Part shown: in pieces, positions 10,143-19,956 of the stretch
How positions within the stretch are numbered: the stretch's first letter is position 1
Layout: every line of letters starts with the position of its first letter
Assembly (NCBI RefSeq): GCF_030457605.1
Contig: NZ_JAKDUR010000002.1
Coordinates: forward strand, 62,001 to 126,000
DNA: 64,000 nucleotides
Direction of reading: 5' to 3'
Origin: Halomonas sp.
GTDB lineage: Bacteria; Pseudomonadota; Gammaproteobacteria; Pseudomonadales; Halomonadaceae
Made by a program: the position numbers and the translations under genes
The notes under the pieces: model-generated
Database searches by the model: none
Told to the model about the DNA's origin: nothing
What the model saw: the letters and a program-made list of their open reading frames with translations, nothing else

Positions 10143-11354
10143 TCAGTCGGTGAAGCGGCTAAAGAGGCCGCTGAAAAAACGTTGGATCTGATCTATCAGC
10201 TGCTTGAAAAAGCCGCCTTCTTCCACATCTTCAAGCGCCACCAGCGTCCGCGTACCGACCACCTTGTCGCCCAGCATCACTTCAAGCGTGCCGACGTCAT
10301 CACCTACCGAGATGGGGGCGTTCATGTCGCTTTTCAAATCCAGCCGGGCACGCAGCTCTTTGTCACGATTGCGCGGCAGCGTCATGTAGACTTCCTTGTC
10401 AACGCCAACGCGCACTTCGTTGATGTCGCCACCCCAGATCCGCGGCGTCGCCAGCACTGCACCGCGCTCGTAAAGATGCCGGGTTTCATAAAAGCGAAAG
10501 CCGTAGCTAAGCAGCTTTTGCGATTCCTGAACCCGGGCCTCTTCTGATTTTGTGCCCATGACCACTGAAATCAGCCGCATGTCTTCGCGCTTGGCCGAGG
10601 ATACCAGGCAATAACCCGCCGCTTCGGTCCAGCCGGTTTTCAGCCCGTCAGCCGAGGGATCGCGCCACAGCAGCCGGTTACGATTGGACTGCTCAATACC
10701 GCCATAGGAAAAATCCCGCTCGGAGTACATTTTATAATGTTCGGGATAGTCGTTGATAATATGTTGGGCCAGCCGCGCCAGATCGTGTGCGCTGGAATAG
10801 TGCCCTTCCACCGGGAGGCCGGTAGCATTTTCAAAGTGGGTATTTTCCATGCCCAGGCGGGCCGCATGCTGGTTCATCAGGTCGGCAAACTGCGCCTCAC
10901 CGCCGGCAATATGCTCGGCCATGGCGACACTTGCATCGTTGCCCGAAACAATAACGATGCCGTGCAGCAGTTTTTCCACGGGTACCTGAGTCCCCACTTC
11001 AATGAACATCTTCGAGCCGCCGGTGCGCCAGGCTTTCTCGCTGACACTGACCTTGTCATCCGGGCTGATCGAGCCACGATCCAGCTCGCGCTCGGCAAGA
11101 TACGCGGTCATCAGCTTGGTAAGACTCGCCGGCGGCAGGCGCTCATCAGCGTTGTGCTGCGCCAGAATATGGCCGCTGTTGGCGTCCATGAGAATCCATG
11201 AACTGGCTGCCAGCTGTGGCGCTGCAGGCACAATCGTCTGCGGTTGCGGTATCCCCTGCGCGCTTGCCGGCATGGATGTCATCGCGCTCACGGAAACCAA
11301 CACGGCTGAACACAGTGCGGCACCGAAAAAAGTACGCAAGGAAAAAAGCCGCAA
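10143..11354 (-). CDS. dacC: D-alanyl-D-alanine carboxypeptidase (PBP5/6 family)
   Basis: This low-molecular-weight PBP removes the terminal D-Ala from peptidoglycan pentapeptides. The motifs are SLTKLM (Ser nucleophile), SGNDAS and KTGWTEAAGYC, followed by the C-terminal beta domain and an amphipathic tail that anchors it to the membrane. The ORF track extends to base 11501. I prefer a TTG start at 11354, which gives 403 residues, close to the family length. It is preceded by GGGAGAGG and leads directly into a normal signal peptide (LFSLRTFFGAALC). An ATG at 11462 is the alternative. The dacA/dacC naming is by family only. Confidence 0.9.
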   Translation of the reverse strand: MRLFSLRTFFGAALCSAVLVSVSAMTSMPASAQGIPQPQTIVPAAPQLAASSWILMDANSGHILAQHNADERLPPASLTKLMTAYLAERELDRGSISPDDKVSVSEKAWRTGGSKMFIEVGTQVPVEKLLHGIVIVSGNDASVAMAEHIAGGEAQFADLMNQHAARLGMENTHFENATGLPVEGHYSSAHDLARLAQHIINDYPEHYKMYSERDFSYGGIEQSNRNRLLWRDPSADGLKTGWTEAAGYCLVSSAKREDMRLISVVMGTKSEEARVQESQKLLSYGFRFYETRHLYERGAVLATPRIWGGDINEVRVGVDKEVYMTLPRNRDKELRARLDLKSDMNAPISVGDDVGTLEVMLGDKVVGTRTLVALEDVEEGGFFKQLIDQIQRFFSGLFSRFTD

Positions 11355-11541
11355 CGCCTCTCCCGCTGGCGCCGCCAGGCGAAAGATCGAGCGTTTTCCC
11401 GACAAATTCGTTAACCCTGTTTTTAGCTGTTTTTGTAACGGTATCTTTAACAACGCTTTCATTACATGGTTCTCGCTTATCCAGCATTTGGTGACTGTCA
11501 ACCGCAGCGTACCCGCTGCCGCTTATTGAAAAGGACGCGCA

Positions 11542-12555
11542 TTATCGCACGATAAACGCTCGGGGAAAGCCTGCACTGCGCAAAGTCTCGCGGAGCTCGG
11601 CTTCGCCGGATGCCGGCGCGACCGGCCCGACCTGCACCCGGTACATGCCGTCAGCTTCGGTAATTCGCACGGCCTGCTCAAGCTCGCCTTCCAGCCGCCG
11701 CTGCAGTTTCTGTGCACCCTGCCGGTTTTCCAGAGCAGCTACCTGCCAATAGATACCGCTCTCTGCGGCGGCCGACGGCGACTGTTCTGCCGGTGCTTCA
11801 GGGACGGGCGCGGGTGATGCGCTGTCAGAGGCGGCGCTGCTGGGAGCATCCTTGCGCGCGATGGCGCGGGGCGGCCTCTCATCCGGTGAAGCGTTGCCAT
11901 GCCGGGCCAACCACTGTTCGGGATCAATGGCTTCTACCTTGACACGCCCCGTACCGTGGTCGGTCAACCCAAGCCTTGAAGCCGCCGCATAGGACAGGTC
12001 AATCACCCGTTCACTATGAAAAGGGCCGCGGTCATTTACTCGGACAATAACCGATTTGTCGGTACCGACCCGCGTCACCCGGGCAAAAGTGGGCAACGGC
12101 AGCGAACGGTGCGCGGCGCTCATTTCGTACATGTCATAAATTTCACCACTGGATGTCGCGTAGCCGTGAAACTTTTTGCCATACCAGGATGCCGTGCCGG
12201 TTTCACTGTAGCCCTTGGCATCAGGCAGTACCCGGTAGCTTTTCCCCCATACCGTGTAGGTGGAACGATTGCCCGCCCGGGACAACGGTTCCTTGCGCGG
12301 GATGGCGTCGGGCACGTCAGACACGTCAGGGGGGTCAAGCGGGTAGGCGTCGGCGCTCATGGCATAGCGCCCGCCTCCGGAAGCCTCGTCGCTGTCCGTT
12401 GCTGTTTTTCCTGCCGGCGCTGTGGCCGCGTTTTCAGGAGATTGGGCACTCTGACTGGCACAGCCGGCAAGCGCCAGCAGCGTGCAGGCCACGCCGGCAC
12501 ACAAAAGCGTGCGGGAAGTCGCGGCGGGCCGTGTCATGCCTCGGCGGTGTCTCAT
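11542..12555 (-). CDS. rlpA: Septal ring lytic transglycosylase RlpA (lipoprotein with SPOR domain)
   Basis: This is a 337-residue outer-membrane lipoprotein. It has a signal peptide with lipobox LAGC near residue 32, then a proline/Ala linker. The double-psi beta-barrel RlpA domain follows (GTASWYGKKFHG and VRVNDRGPF), with the catalytic-type Asp. A C-terminal SPOR domain (YWQVAALENRQGAQ) binds denuded septal glycan. The start overlaps the mltB stop by ATGA and has AAGGAG upstream, so translation is coupled. Confidence 0.94.
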   Translation of the reverse strand: MRHRRGMTRPAATSRTLLCAGVACTLLALAGCASQSAQSPENAATAPAGKTATDSDEASGGGRYAMSADAYPLDPPDVSDVPDAIPRKEPLSRAGNRSTYTVWGKSYRVLPDAKGYSETGTASWYGKKFHGYATSSGEIYDMYEMSAAHRSLPLPTFARVTRVGTDKSVIVRVNDRGPFHSERVIDLSYAAASRLGLTDHGTGRVKVEAIDPEQWLARHGNASPDERPPRAIARKDAPSSAASDSASPAPVPEAPAEQSPSAAAESGIYWQVAALENRQGAQKLQRRLEGELEQAVRITEADGMYRVQVGPVAPASGEAELRETLRSAGFPRAFIVR

Positions 12556-13640
12556 GCCTGCTCCTTATCCTGGTGGGGTGTCGCGTTGTCCTGGGTCATG
12601 GCGTGGGCAATGGCTTCAGCCAGTTCGGTCACTGCCATGGCATAAAGGTGGCTGTGGTTATAGCGGGTAATCACGTAAAAATTGTATCCGCCCAGCCGAT
12701 ATTCGGGCGCCCCCTCCGGCATGGCCAGACGCAGCGGTACCACCAGCCGCGAAGGATCCTGAAAAGGCGTACCTCGGGAAAAGGCCCCGCCACTTTTACC
12801 CGCCGGCTTGATGCCGGCCTGGACTGCCTCGCCAAGCGTTGTCGACGGCTTTGAGGTCTGGTTCAGCGCGATCGTGTCGGGCGAGGTTTCCGGCCCCTGT
12901 GCCATCTGATAAACGGCCTCGCCGGCACGCCAATCGTGCTCGGCAAAATAGTTGGCTACGCTGCCAATGGCATCGACCGGGTTGTGCCACAGGTCACGCT
13001 TGCCGTCGCCATCAAAGTCAACGGCATAGGCGTCGTAGCTGGTAGGAATAAATTGCGGATAGCCCATGGCGCCGGCGTAGGAGCCAAGCAGCGTGGTCGG
13101 ATCCTCATCCTGCGCAAAGGTAATGCGTAAAAACGCCGCCAGCTCACCACGGAAGAAATCACCGCGCTGCGGGTGTTCAAAAGCCAGCGTGGCAAGCGAA
13201 TCCAGCACCCGATGCTTTCCTGTATAGCGCCCGTAATAGGTTTCCACACCGATAATCGCCGTGATCACTTCGGGCGCCACGCCATATTCGGCCTGCGCTC
13301 TCTCAAGCGCCTCACGGTGTCGACGCATGAAATCAGCACCTTCTTCAATGCGCTGATCGTTCAGGAAAATCGTCCGATACTCAGGCCATTCCAGGTGATG
13401 TTCTGCCGCGCCGGACATGGCGTCCAGCACTTCCTGACTGGCGTTTGCCTGACTCAGGGTTTCGACCAGAAAATCCCGGGGCACTCCCTGCCCGCTCAGT
13501 TCATCGACCAGGGCTGCCGCATCAGAGCCGTTTTGCCGGGGATCAAAATCAGGCGCGGCAACCGCGCCGCCGGCAACGCCCAGTGCAGCCAGCATCATGA
13601 CCGCCTGCAATGGAACGCGTCGCTGAGAGGCTTTATACAT
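12552..13640 (-). CDS. mltB: Membrane-bound lytic murein transglycosylase B
   Basis: This is a family 3 lytic transglycosylase that cleaves glycan strands. The catalytic Glu lies in AIIGVETYYGRYTG, and the domain ends with the conserved RGTPFQDPSRLVVP and GGYNFYVITRYNHS. The N-terminus has a signal peptide (LQAVMMLAALGVAGGAVAA) without a clear lipobox Cys, so the protein looks soluble periplasmic rather than lipid-anchored. The start at MYKASQRR is chosen because of AGGAGTC upstream. The ORF-track start adds 16 non-signal residues. Confidence 0.93.
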   Translation of the reverse strand: MYKASQRRVPLQAVMMLAALGVAGGAVAAPDFDPRQNGSDAAALVDELSGQGVPRDFLVETLSQANASQEVLDAMSGAAEHHLEWPEYRTIFLNDQRIEEGADFMRRHREALERAQAEYGVAPEVITAIIGVETYYGRYTGKHRVLDSLATLAFEHPQRGDFFRGELAAFLRITFAQDEDPTTLLGSYAGAMGYPQFIPTSYDAYAVDFDGDGKRDLWHNPVDAIGSVANYFAEHDWRAGEAVYQMAQGPETSPDTIALNQTSKPSTTLGEAVQAGIKPAGKSGGAFSRGTPFQDPSRLVVPLRLAMPEGAPEYRLGGYNFYVITRYNHSHLYAMAVTELAEAIAHAMTQDNATPHQDKEQA

Positions 13641-13659
13641 TAGGATTGACTCCTGAAAG

Positions 13660-14820
13660 TTAGCGCGGCAACAGCCGGCGATGGGCATAAACCGACATGA
13701 GAATACCGAACCCCGCCAGCAGGGTCACGCTTGAGGTGCCCCCAAAGCTGATCAGCGGCAGTGGTACGCCCACCACGGGCAAAATGCCGCTGACCATGCC
13801 CACATTGACGAACACATAAATGAAAAACGTCAGGATGATACTGCCGGCCACCAGCCGACCGAAGGTATCCTGCGCACCGGCTGCCAGCCATAGCCCCCGG
13901 CATACAATAATCACGTACAGCGCCAGCAACACCGTCATGCCCACCAGGCCAAACTCTTCGCCCAGCACGGCGATAATGAAATCGGTGTGGCGCTCGGGCA
14001 GAAACTCGAGCTGCGACTGAGTGCCTTCGAACCAGCCCTTGCCCCAGACGCCGCCGCTGCCAATGGCGGTAGTTGACTGAATAATGTTCCAGCCGGCGCC
14101 CAGCGGGTCGCTTTCGGGGTTTAAAAACGTGAGTACACGCTGACGCTGGTAATTCTGCAGATTTATCCACAACAGTGGCAGCGCCGCCCCCAACATCAGC
14201 AAAAAAACGCCGATCAGCCGCCAGGAAAGCCCGGCCAGCAGCACCACAATCAACGCGGCACTCGCCACCAGGATCGATGTTCCCAGATCCGGCTGCATGG
14301 CAATCAGCACCACCGGCGCGCCGATGATCACAGCGGACACCACCAGATGACGCAAGCGTGGCGGCATGCCCGCACGGCTGAGATAGGCTGCCACCATCAG
14401 CGGCGTGGCCAGCTTCATCATTTCCGACGGCTGAAACCGGATAACACCGGGAATCTCCAGCCAACGTTGAGCGCCCATGCCGATATCACCCACCAGCTCA
14501 ACCGCCAGCAGCATGGCCACACCCGCCCCATACGCCAACGGCGCCCAGCGCAGAAAAGTCCCGGGCGGAAACTGGGCCAGTACCACCATGACGGCCAGTG
14601 CCACGCCCAAGCGCAGCGCCTGCCCGACCACCATGTCGACATGCCGGCCTGAAGCGCTATACAGCACCAGCAGCCCCGAACTCATCAACAGCAGCAAAAG
14701 TCCCAGCAGCCAAGGGTCAAGGTGTACGTTTTCCCACAGGCTTTTACGCCGCGACATGCCGCTATCCGGCGGACGTACGGGGTAGCGATTAAGCAGGCGC
14801 GAAAATGTGGTCCAGGGCAT
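13660..14820 (-). CDS. mrdB: Rod-shape peptidoglycan glycosyltransferase RodA
   Basis: This is a SEDS-family peptidoglycan polymerase of 386 residues with about ten membrane segments, the partner of PBP2 in the elongasome. It shows the conserved WLEIPGVIRFQPSEMMK and LGEEFGLVGM, and ends with the conserved PLISFGGTSSV segment. It starts 3 bases after the mrdA stop codon, so the two are almost certainly cotranscribed. Confidence 0.96.
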   Translation of the reverse strand: MPWTTFSRLLNRYPVRPPDSGMSRRKSLWENVHLDPWLLGLLLLLMSSGLLVLYSASGRHVDMVVGQALRLGVALAVMVVLAQFPPGTFLRWAPLAYGAGVAMLLAVELVGDIGMGAQRWLEIPGVIRFQPSEMMKLATPLMVAAYLSRAGMPPRLRHLVVSAVIIGAPVVLIAMQPDLGTSILVASAALIVVLLAGLSWRLIGVFLLMLGAALPLLWINLQNYQRQRVLTFLNPESDPLGAGWNIIQSTTAIGSGGVWGKGWFEGTQSQLEFLPERHTDFIIAVLGEEFGLVGMTVLLALYVIIVCRGLWLAAGAQDTFGRLVAGSIILTFFIYVFVNVGMVSGILPVVGVPLPLISFGGTSSVTLLAGFGILMSVYAHRRLLPR

Positions 14821-14823
14821 GGT

Positions 14824-16719
14824 TTATTCTTCCTCTCCGCGGCGCTCATCATTGTCGGGAAGGTGGCCTTCGTCCAGCAGCCAGGCATCGGTCATTGCAC
14901 GTGCCAGCGGCGATGCGTGGCTACTGCCACCCCCGGCGTTTTCCACAATGATCGCCAGCGCAATTTGCGGATCTTCCACCGGCGCAAAGGCAATAAACAG
15001 CGCATGATCGTGTAAACGCTCGGCAAGCTCTTCGGCGTTGTAACGTTCGTCCTGTCCCAGTGAAAAGACCTGTGCCGTACCGGATTTTCCCGCCATGCGA
15101 TACTCAAGTCCTTTGCCCGCACGCCGAGCCGTACCTTCGCGGCCACTCATGACCTTTTCCATGCCGTTGAACACGGTCTGCCAACCGTCCGGGTTATCCA
15201 GCTCGATGTCGTCGGGGGTATCAGGCAAATCCCGGGGCAGCGGTTCTCCATCAATTTTTCGTGCCAGTCGCGGCTTGACCCAATCCCCCTTGTTGGCAAG
15301 GGTTGCCGTTGCTGTGGCCAGCTGCAGCGGGGTAATTTGCAGGTAGCCCTGGCCGATGCCCACCGACAGCGTCTCCCCCGGGTACCAGGACTCGTTATAA
15401 CGCTGGCGTTTCCACTCACGGGACGGCAAAAGGCCCCGGCTTTCGCCCTGCACATCGTGGGCCACACGCTGACCGAAACCAAAGTCGCTGAGTTGATGCT
15501 GCAGCCTGTCGATGCCCAGATCATGAGCCAGCGAGTAGTAATAGGTATTGTTGGAGACCGCCAGCGAACGTTCCATATCGACGCGCCCGTGCCCCCAGCG
15601 CAGCCAATTGCGGTAGCGGCGGGAATCGTTGGGCAGCTGATAATAGCCCGGGTCGTAAATGGTCTTTTCCGGCGTAATCACGCCTTCGCGCAACCCGCCG
15701 ATGGCCACGAACGGCTTGATTGTTGAACCCGAGGGGTAGTGGCCACGAATCGCGCGGTTAAACAGCGGCAGGTCAATATCCTGCTGCAACGCCTGGTAGG
15801 AGGCCACGTCAATGCCGGTGACAAACTGGTTGCTGTCAAACCCCGGCGCCGAGGCCATGGCGAGTATTTCACCGCTTTGCGGCTCAATCGCCACGATGGA
15901 GCCGCGGCGGCCATCCAGCAGGTCAAACGCCAGCTGCTGAAGCCCGGTATCCAGCGTCAGCGTCAGGTTCTTGCCGGGCATCGGGTCCTGCCGACCCAGC
16001 TCGCGCAGCACCCGCCCTCGGGCGTTGGTCTCCACCTTGCGCAGCCCCGCCTCGCCGTGCAGCGCCTCTTCATAAAAGCGCTCGACGCCGGTCTTGCCGA
16101 TAAAGTGGGTGCCCGCATAGCGTCCGGTATCCAGATTTTTCAATTCGTCGGCGTTAATCCGCCCGACATAGCCCAGCGCGTGGGACATGATGTGAGCCTC
16201 GGGGTAGTAGCGTAAAAGCTGCGCCTCCACCTCCACCCCGGGCAATCGATGGCGATTGACTGCCAGCCGGGCGATTTGCTCCTGGTTCAGGTCGCTCATC
16301 AAAAGCGCCGGCTGAAAGGGACGCTGACGCTGGCGGGAGCGGCGCTTGAATGCCTCGATATCGTCGTCGGGGAGCTCAAGGAGCGTGACCAGACGTTCGA
16401 GGGTCTGATCCAGGTCATCCACCCGTTCACGCACCAGCGTCAGGTTATAGGTAGGACGGTTTTCCGCCAGCAGTACACCGTTACGGTCATAAATCAGCCC
16501 CCGGGTAGGCGGTAACGGCTCCACGCGCACGCGGTTGTTTTCCGAACGCGTGCTGTATTTGTCATGTTCCACCACCTGCAGATACACCAGTCGGCTGACC
16601 AGCAGCGAAGTCAGCACGATGACCACTACAAGCGCCAACAGCGCTCGGGCGCGGAATATCCGCAGCTCCTGCTCGGTATTTTTTAACGTATCAAGACGCG
16701 GCGGCATGGTGACAGCCAA
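14824..16719 (-). CDS. mrdA: Penicillin-binding protein 2
   Basis: This is the elongation-specific transpeptidase of 631 residues. It has an N-terminal membrane anchor (ALLALVVVIVLTSLLVSRLVYL), a pedestal dimerisation domain and a transpeptidase domain. The catalytic motifs are SGSTIKP (Ser), SNN and KSGTAQ. The start in the track is a TTG; an ATG four codons further in (16707) is equally possible, and neither has a strong ribosome site. It heads mrdA-mrdB-mltB-rlpA and follows rlmH by about 85 bases. Confidence 0.96.
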   Translation of the reverse strand: MAVTMPPRLDTLKNTEQELRIFRARALLALVVVIVLTSLLVSRLVYLQVVEHDKYSTRSENNRVRVEPLPPTRGLIYDRNGVLLAENRPTYNLTLVRERVDDLDQTLERLVTLLELPDDDIEAFKRRSRQRQRPFQPALLMSDLNQEQIARLAVNRHRLPGVEVEAQLLRYYPEAHIMSHALGYVGRINADELKNLDTGRYAGTHFIGKTGVERFYEEALHGEAGLRKVETNARGRVLRELGRQDPMPGKNLTLTLDTGLQQLAFDLLDGRRGSIVAIEPQSGEILAMASAPGFDSNQFVTGIDVASYQALQQDIDLPLFNRAIRGHYPSGSTIKPFVAIGGLREGVITPEKTIYDPGYYQLPNDSRRYRNWLRWGHGRVDMERSLAVSNNTYYYSLAHDLGIDRLQHQLSDFGFGQRVAHDVQGESRGLLPSREWKRQRYNESWYPGETLSVGIGQGYLQITPLQLATATATLANKGDWVKPRLARKIDGEPLPRDLPDTPDDIELDNPDGWQTVFNGMEKVMSGREGTARRAGKGLEYRMAGKSGTAQVFSLGQDERYNAEELAERLHDHALFIAFAPVEDPQIALAIIVENAGGGSSHASPLARAMTDAWLLDEGHLPDNDERRGEEE

Positions 16720-16803
16720 CGGTTACACAGGGACAAAACAATCGTGGGGTCTCCGAATTCTGCTGCCTGAAAACGACGCAGAAACGCCGTATAAAACACG
16801 GCG

Positions 16804-17271
16804 TCAACGGTGGTAAGGGTGGCCGACAAGCAGCGTCCAGGCGCGATACAGCTGTTCGGCCAAAAGAACGCGCACCAGCGGATGGGGCAGCGTCAGCGGC
16901 GACAACGACCAGGCGCTATGCGCCGCCGCCGAAAGCTCGGGCGCCAGACCATCCGGGCCACCCACCAGAAGCACCACATCGCGCCCCTGCATGCGCCAGT
17001 CGTCGGCTTTTCGCGCCAGCTTTTGCGTGGTCCAGGGCTGGCCTTTCACTTCCAGCGCGACCAGGTGCTCATCGCCTTTGAGGCGCTCGCGTATGCGCCG
17101 GGCCTCCTGCTCGCGGGCTTTGGCGGCGGGCGTATTCTTGCCACGCTGGCCCAGCGCAATTTCTTCAATTTCCAGCGAGAAATCCCGCGGCAGCCGCTTG
17201 CGATAGGTGTCGATACCCTCTTCCACCCAGCCGGGCATACGCGTGCCTACGGCCAGCAGCCGTATTTTCAT
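16804..17271 (-). CDS. rlmH: 23S rRNA pseudouridine-1915 N3-methyltransferase RlmH
   Basis: This SPOUT-class methyltransferase modifies the m3-pseudouridine at position 1915 of 23S rRNA. The start at MKIRLLAVGT gives exactly 155 residues, the family length. The SAM-binding knot is seen in VVLLVGGPDGL and the C-terminus LTLPHPLVRVLLAEQLYRAW...HPYHR is typical. It overlaps rsfS by ATGA, as in many gammaproteobacteria. Confidence 0.97.
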   Translation of the reverse strand: MKIRLLAVGTRMPGWVEEGIDTYRKRLPRDFSLEIEEIALGQRGKNTPAAKAREQEARRIRERLKGDEHLVALEVKGQPWTTQKLARKADDWRMQGRDVVLLVGGPDGLAPELSAAAHSAWSLSPLTLPHPLVRVLLAEQLYRAWTLLVGHPYHR

Positions 17272-17651
17272 AGCGAGCCAGCCTGCTCTTCCATGCGTTC
17301 GCGCAGCTGGCTGATACTGCCATCCGCAGGCAGGTCTGCCCACAGGCGTTCCAGATCATAAAGTTCGCGGGCCTCGGGCAGCATGACGTGGACAATTACG
17401 TCGCCCAGATCCACCAGCATCCAGTCAGCGTTACCTCCGCCTTCCACGCCGCGCGGGCGCAGCCCCTGCTCCTTGGCCTTTTCCACCACGTTTTGCGCCA
17501 GCGCCGATACGTGGCGCGTCGAGGTGGCGCTGGCAATCAGCATCACATCGGCAACATCGGTGAGTTTAGCCACGTCAAGCGCGGTAATGTCGCGGCCTTT
17601 CAGTTCTTCCAGCGCGTCAGTCGCCAGATTTTTCAACGTATCAATATGCAT
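17268..17651 (-). CDS. rsfS: Ribosomal silencing factor RsfS
   Basis: This 127-residue protein of the RsfS/Iojap family binds ribosomal protein L14 and blocks subunit joining in slow growth. The conserved KGRDITALDV, SATSTRHVSALA and EGGGNADWMLVDLGDVIVHVM are present. It lies between nadD and rlmH, the standard order. It overlaps rlmH by 4 bases and begins about 75 bases after the nadD stop. Confidence 0.96.
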   Translation of the reverse strand: MHIDTLKNLATDALEELKGRDITALDVAKLTDVADVMLIASATSTRHVSALAQNVVEKAKEQGLRPRGVEGGGNADWMLVDLGDVIVHVMLPEARELYDLERLWADLPADGSISQLRERMEEQAGSL

Positions 17652-17726
17652 GAGCGGTAATTGCCAACTCCGTAGGAAAGCGTGTAAAGCCGGCCATTGT
17701 AACGGCTTTATAAATGACTGCCAGCG

Positions 17727-18443
17727 CTATTCGTCTGCCTGACATTGCTCTGGGGGATGACCGTGCGTTTGATACAGCTGCCGGGCAACCGCCACTTGCT
17801 CTACGGCGGCGGGCAGTAAATAGCGCACACTTTCACCCTGCTGCAAACGGCGACGTATATCCGTGGCGGAAATCGCCATGCGCGACGACAACGTCACACG
17901 CAAAAGCCTGCCGTGGGGCCTTTGCATCAAGGCCGACGCGTCTGCGACCTCGCGCTCGCCAATCAGTTCCTGAAGTGGTGCAGAATGCCCGGCACAATAC
18001 CCCGGCCGCGCAATCACCACGATATGCGCAAGCTCAAACAGGCGTTCGGGCGCATGCCAGTCCGCCAGCCGTGAAAAGGCATCTTCGCCCAGCACCATGA
18101 CAAGGCGTGCATCAGCGCCATATTCATCGCGCAGTTCGGCAAGCGTATCGGCACTGTAGGAAGGCCCCGCACGCTTGAGCTCGCGGCCGTCGGCGACAAG
18201 CCCGGGAGTATCGCCGATGCCGGCTTCAAGCAGCGCCAGACGCTCGTGAGCCGCGACCTGAGGGCACCCGCGCAGCGGCGGCTGGGGGGCTGGAATCATG
18301 TGCAGCCGGTCAAGGGCCAGGTGCTCGTGAAGCTCCACAGCACTACGCAAATGCCCCAGGTGCACCGGATCGAACGTGCCGCCCAGCATGCCGATGCGCG
18401 GCGCCGTAGCGCCACCTTCCGAGGGGCTCATGCCATGTGTCAT
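17727..18443 (-). CDS. nadD: Nicotinate-nucleotide adenylyltransferase
   Basis: This enzyme adenylates nicotinate mononucleotide to make deamido-NAD. It has the nucleotidyltransferase signature [15 protein letters not shown] with the HxGH motif, and the second motif [13 protein letters not shown]. Length is 238 residues. The start codon overlaps the proA stop by ATGA. Starting codon [11 protein letters not shown] is slightly long; an inner ATG (MSPSEGG or MLGGTFD) is possible. Confidence 0.96.
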   Translation of the reverse strand: MTHGMSPSEGGATAPRIGMLGGTFDPVHLGHLRSAVELHEHLALDRLHMIPAPQPPLRGCPQVAAHERLALLEAGIGDTPGLVADGRELKRAGPSYSADTLAELRDEYGADARLVMVLGEDAFSRLADWHAPERLFELAHIVVIARPGYCAGHSAPLQELIGEREVADASALMQRPHGRLLRVTLSSRMAISATDIRRRLQQGESVRYLLPAAVEQVAVARQLYQTHGHPPEQCQADE

Positions 18444-19726
18444 TGGCGGATATGGCCTTCGCCGAGCACCACGTACTTGCGCGTGGTCAGCCCTTCAAGG
18501 CCCACCGGCCCCCGAGCGTGCAGCTTATCGGTGGAAATACCGATTTCCGCGCCCAGTCCGTACTCAAAGCCGTCGGCAAAGCGCGTGGAGGCGTTGACCA
18601 TCACCGAGCTTGAGTCCACCTCGGCCATAAAGCGCCGCGCCAGCGTGTAGTCCTGGGTGATGATGGCATCGGTATGCTGCGAGCCGTAACGCTCGATATG
18701 AGCCATGGCCTCGTCTACGCCGTCAACCACCTTGATGGCCAGCACCGGCGCCAGATATTCTTCACCCCAGTCGCTGTCATCGGCTGCAACCACCTGGGGC
18801 AACAATGCCCGGGTGCGCTCGCAGCCGCGCAGCTCGACCTCATGTTCGGCAAAGCGGCTGGCAAGCTCGGGCAGCAACGCTTCGGCCACCGGTGCATCCA
18901 GCAGCAGCGTTTCCAGCGTATTGCAGGTGCCGTAACGCTGGGTCTTGGCATTGACCGCAATGGCCAGCGCTTTTTCCTGATCGGCCGTGGCATCCACGTA
19001 AACGTGGCACACGCCGTCAAGGTGCTTGATCACCGGCACTTTGGCTTCCCGCGAGATGCGTTCGATAAGTGACTTGCCGCCGCGCGGAATAATCACGTCG
19101 ACAAACTCGGGGCTGGTGATCAGCTCGCCCACGGCAGCGCGGTCGGTCGTGGCCACCACCTGTACGCTGCCCGCCGGCAGCCCGGCATCTTCAAGGCCGG
19201 CCTTGAGGCATTCACTCAACGCAGCGTTGGAGGCGCTCGCTTCAGAGCCGCCGCGCAAAATGCAGGCATTGCCGGATTTCAGACACAGGCTGGCGGCTTC
19301 AACGGTGACGTTGGGGCGCGACTCGAAAATGATCCCGATCACGCCCAGCGGCACGCGCATCTGCCCCACCTGAATGCCGCTGGGGCGCGCACGCAGACCG
19401 TCGATCTCTCCCACCGGGTCGGGCAGTGCCGCGACCTGATGCAGCCCCTCGATCATGGCGTTGATACGCGCCTGGTCAAGTGCCAGGCGGTCGAGCAGCG
19501 CGGCATCCAGCCCCGCGTCACGGCCGCGCTTCATGTCTTCGGCGTTGGCTGCCAGTATTGCCTCACGCGAAGCGTCAATCCGTTCGGCCATGGCCAGCAG
19601 CGCACGGTTCTTGCGACCGCTGTCGGCACGGCGCAAGCCACGCGCAGCGTCCCGGGCGGCACTACCCAGTGCCTGCATATAAGCGGGAATATCCGTTGTA
19701 TCAGCTAGCGGGGTTGAAACGCTCAT
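18440..19726 (-). CDS. proA: Gamma-glutamyl phosphate reductase
   Basis: This proline-pathway enzyme reduces gamma-glutamyl phosphate to glutamate semialdehyde. The length of 428 residues fits the aldehyde-dehydrogenase-like family. The active-site Cys is in [15 protein letters not shown]. The conserved [14 protein letters not shown] and [15 protein letters not shown] segments are also present. It heads the minus-strand block that runs down to lipB. A 230-base gap to the next divergent gene should contain its promoter. Confidence 0.97.
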   Translation of the reverse strand: MSVSTPLADTTDIPAYMQALGSAARDAARGLRRADSGRKNRALLAMAERIDASREAILAANAEDMKRGRDAGLDAALLDRLALDQARINAMIEGLHQVAALPDPVGEIDGLRARPSGIQVGQMRVPLGVIGIIFESRPNVTVEAASLCLKSGNACILRGGSEASASNAALSECLKAGLEDAGLPAGSVQVVATTDRAAVGELITSPEFVDVIIPRGGKSLIERISREAKVPVIKHLDGVCHVYVDATADQEKALAIAVNAKTQRYGTCNTLETLLLDAPVAEALLPELASRFAEHEVELRGCERTRALLPQVVAADDSDWGEEYLAPVLAIKVVDGVDEAMAHIERYGSQHTDAIITQDYTLARRFMAEVDSSSVMVNASTRFADGFEYGLGAEIGISTDKLHARGPVGLEGLTTRKYVVLGEGHIRQ

Positions 19727-19956
19727 GCCTTACTCCATGCAATAGTCTGTCGTTACGGGCTCACCAGCACGGCAACACGGCGCGCACCGCACTGGCGCGT
19801 TATACTCGTGGCAACATGACAGGGACTGTTTTTATTAACGAGATTTATTTACGCGTTGTATTCGGGAGACTTGACCAGCAACGCCTGACGGGCAACGTTT
19901 CTGCCATCGGCGGAATATGCCGGTGTTTGCCATTGATCAACAGATAATAAGGCACC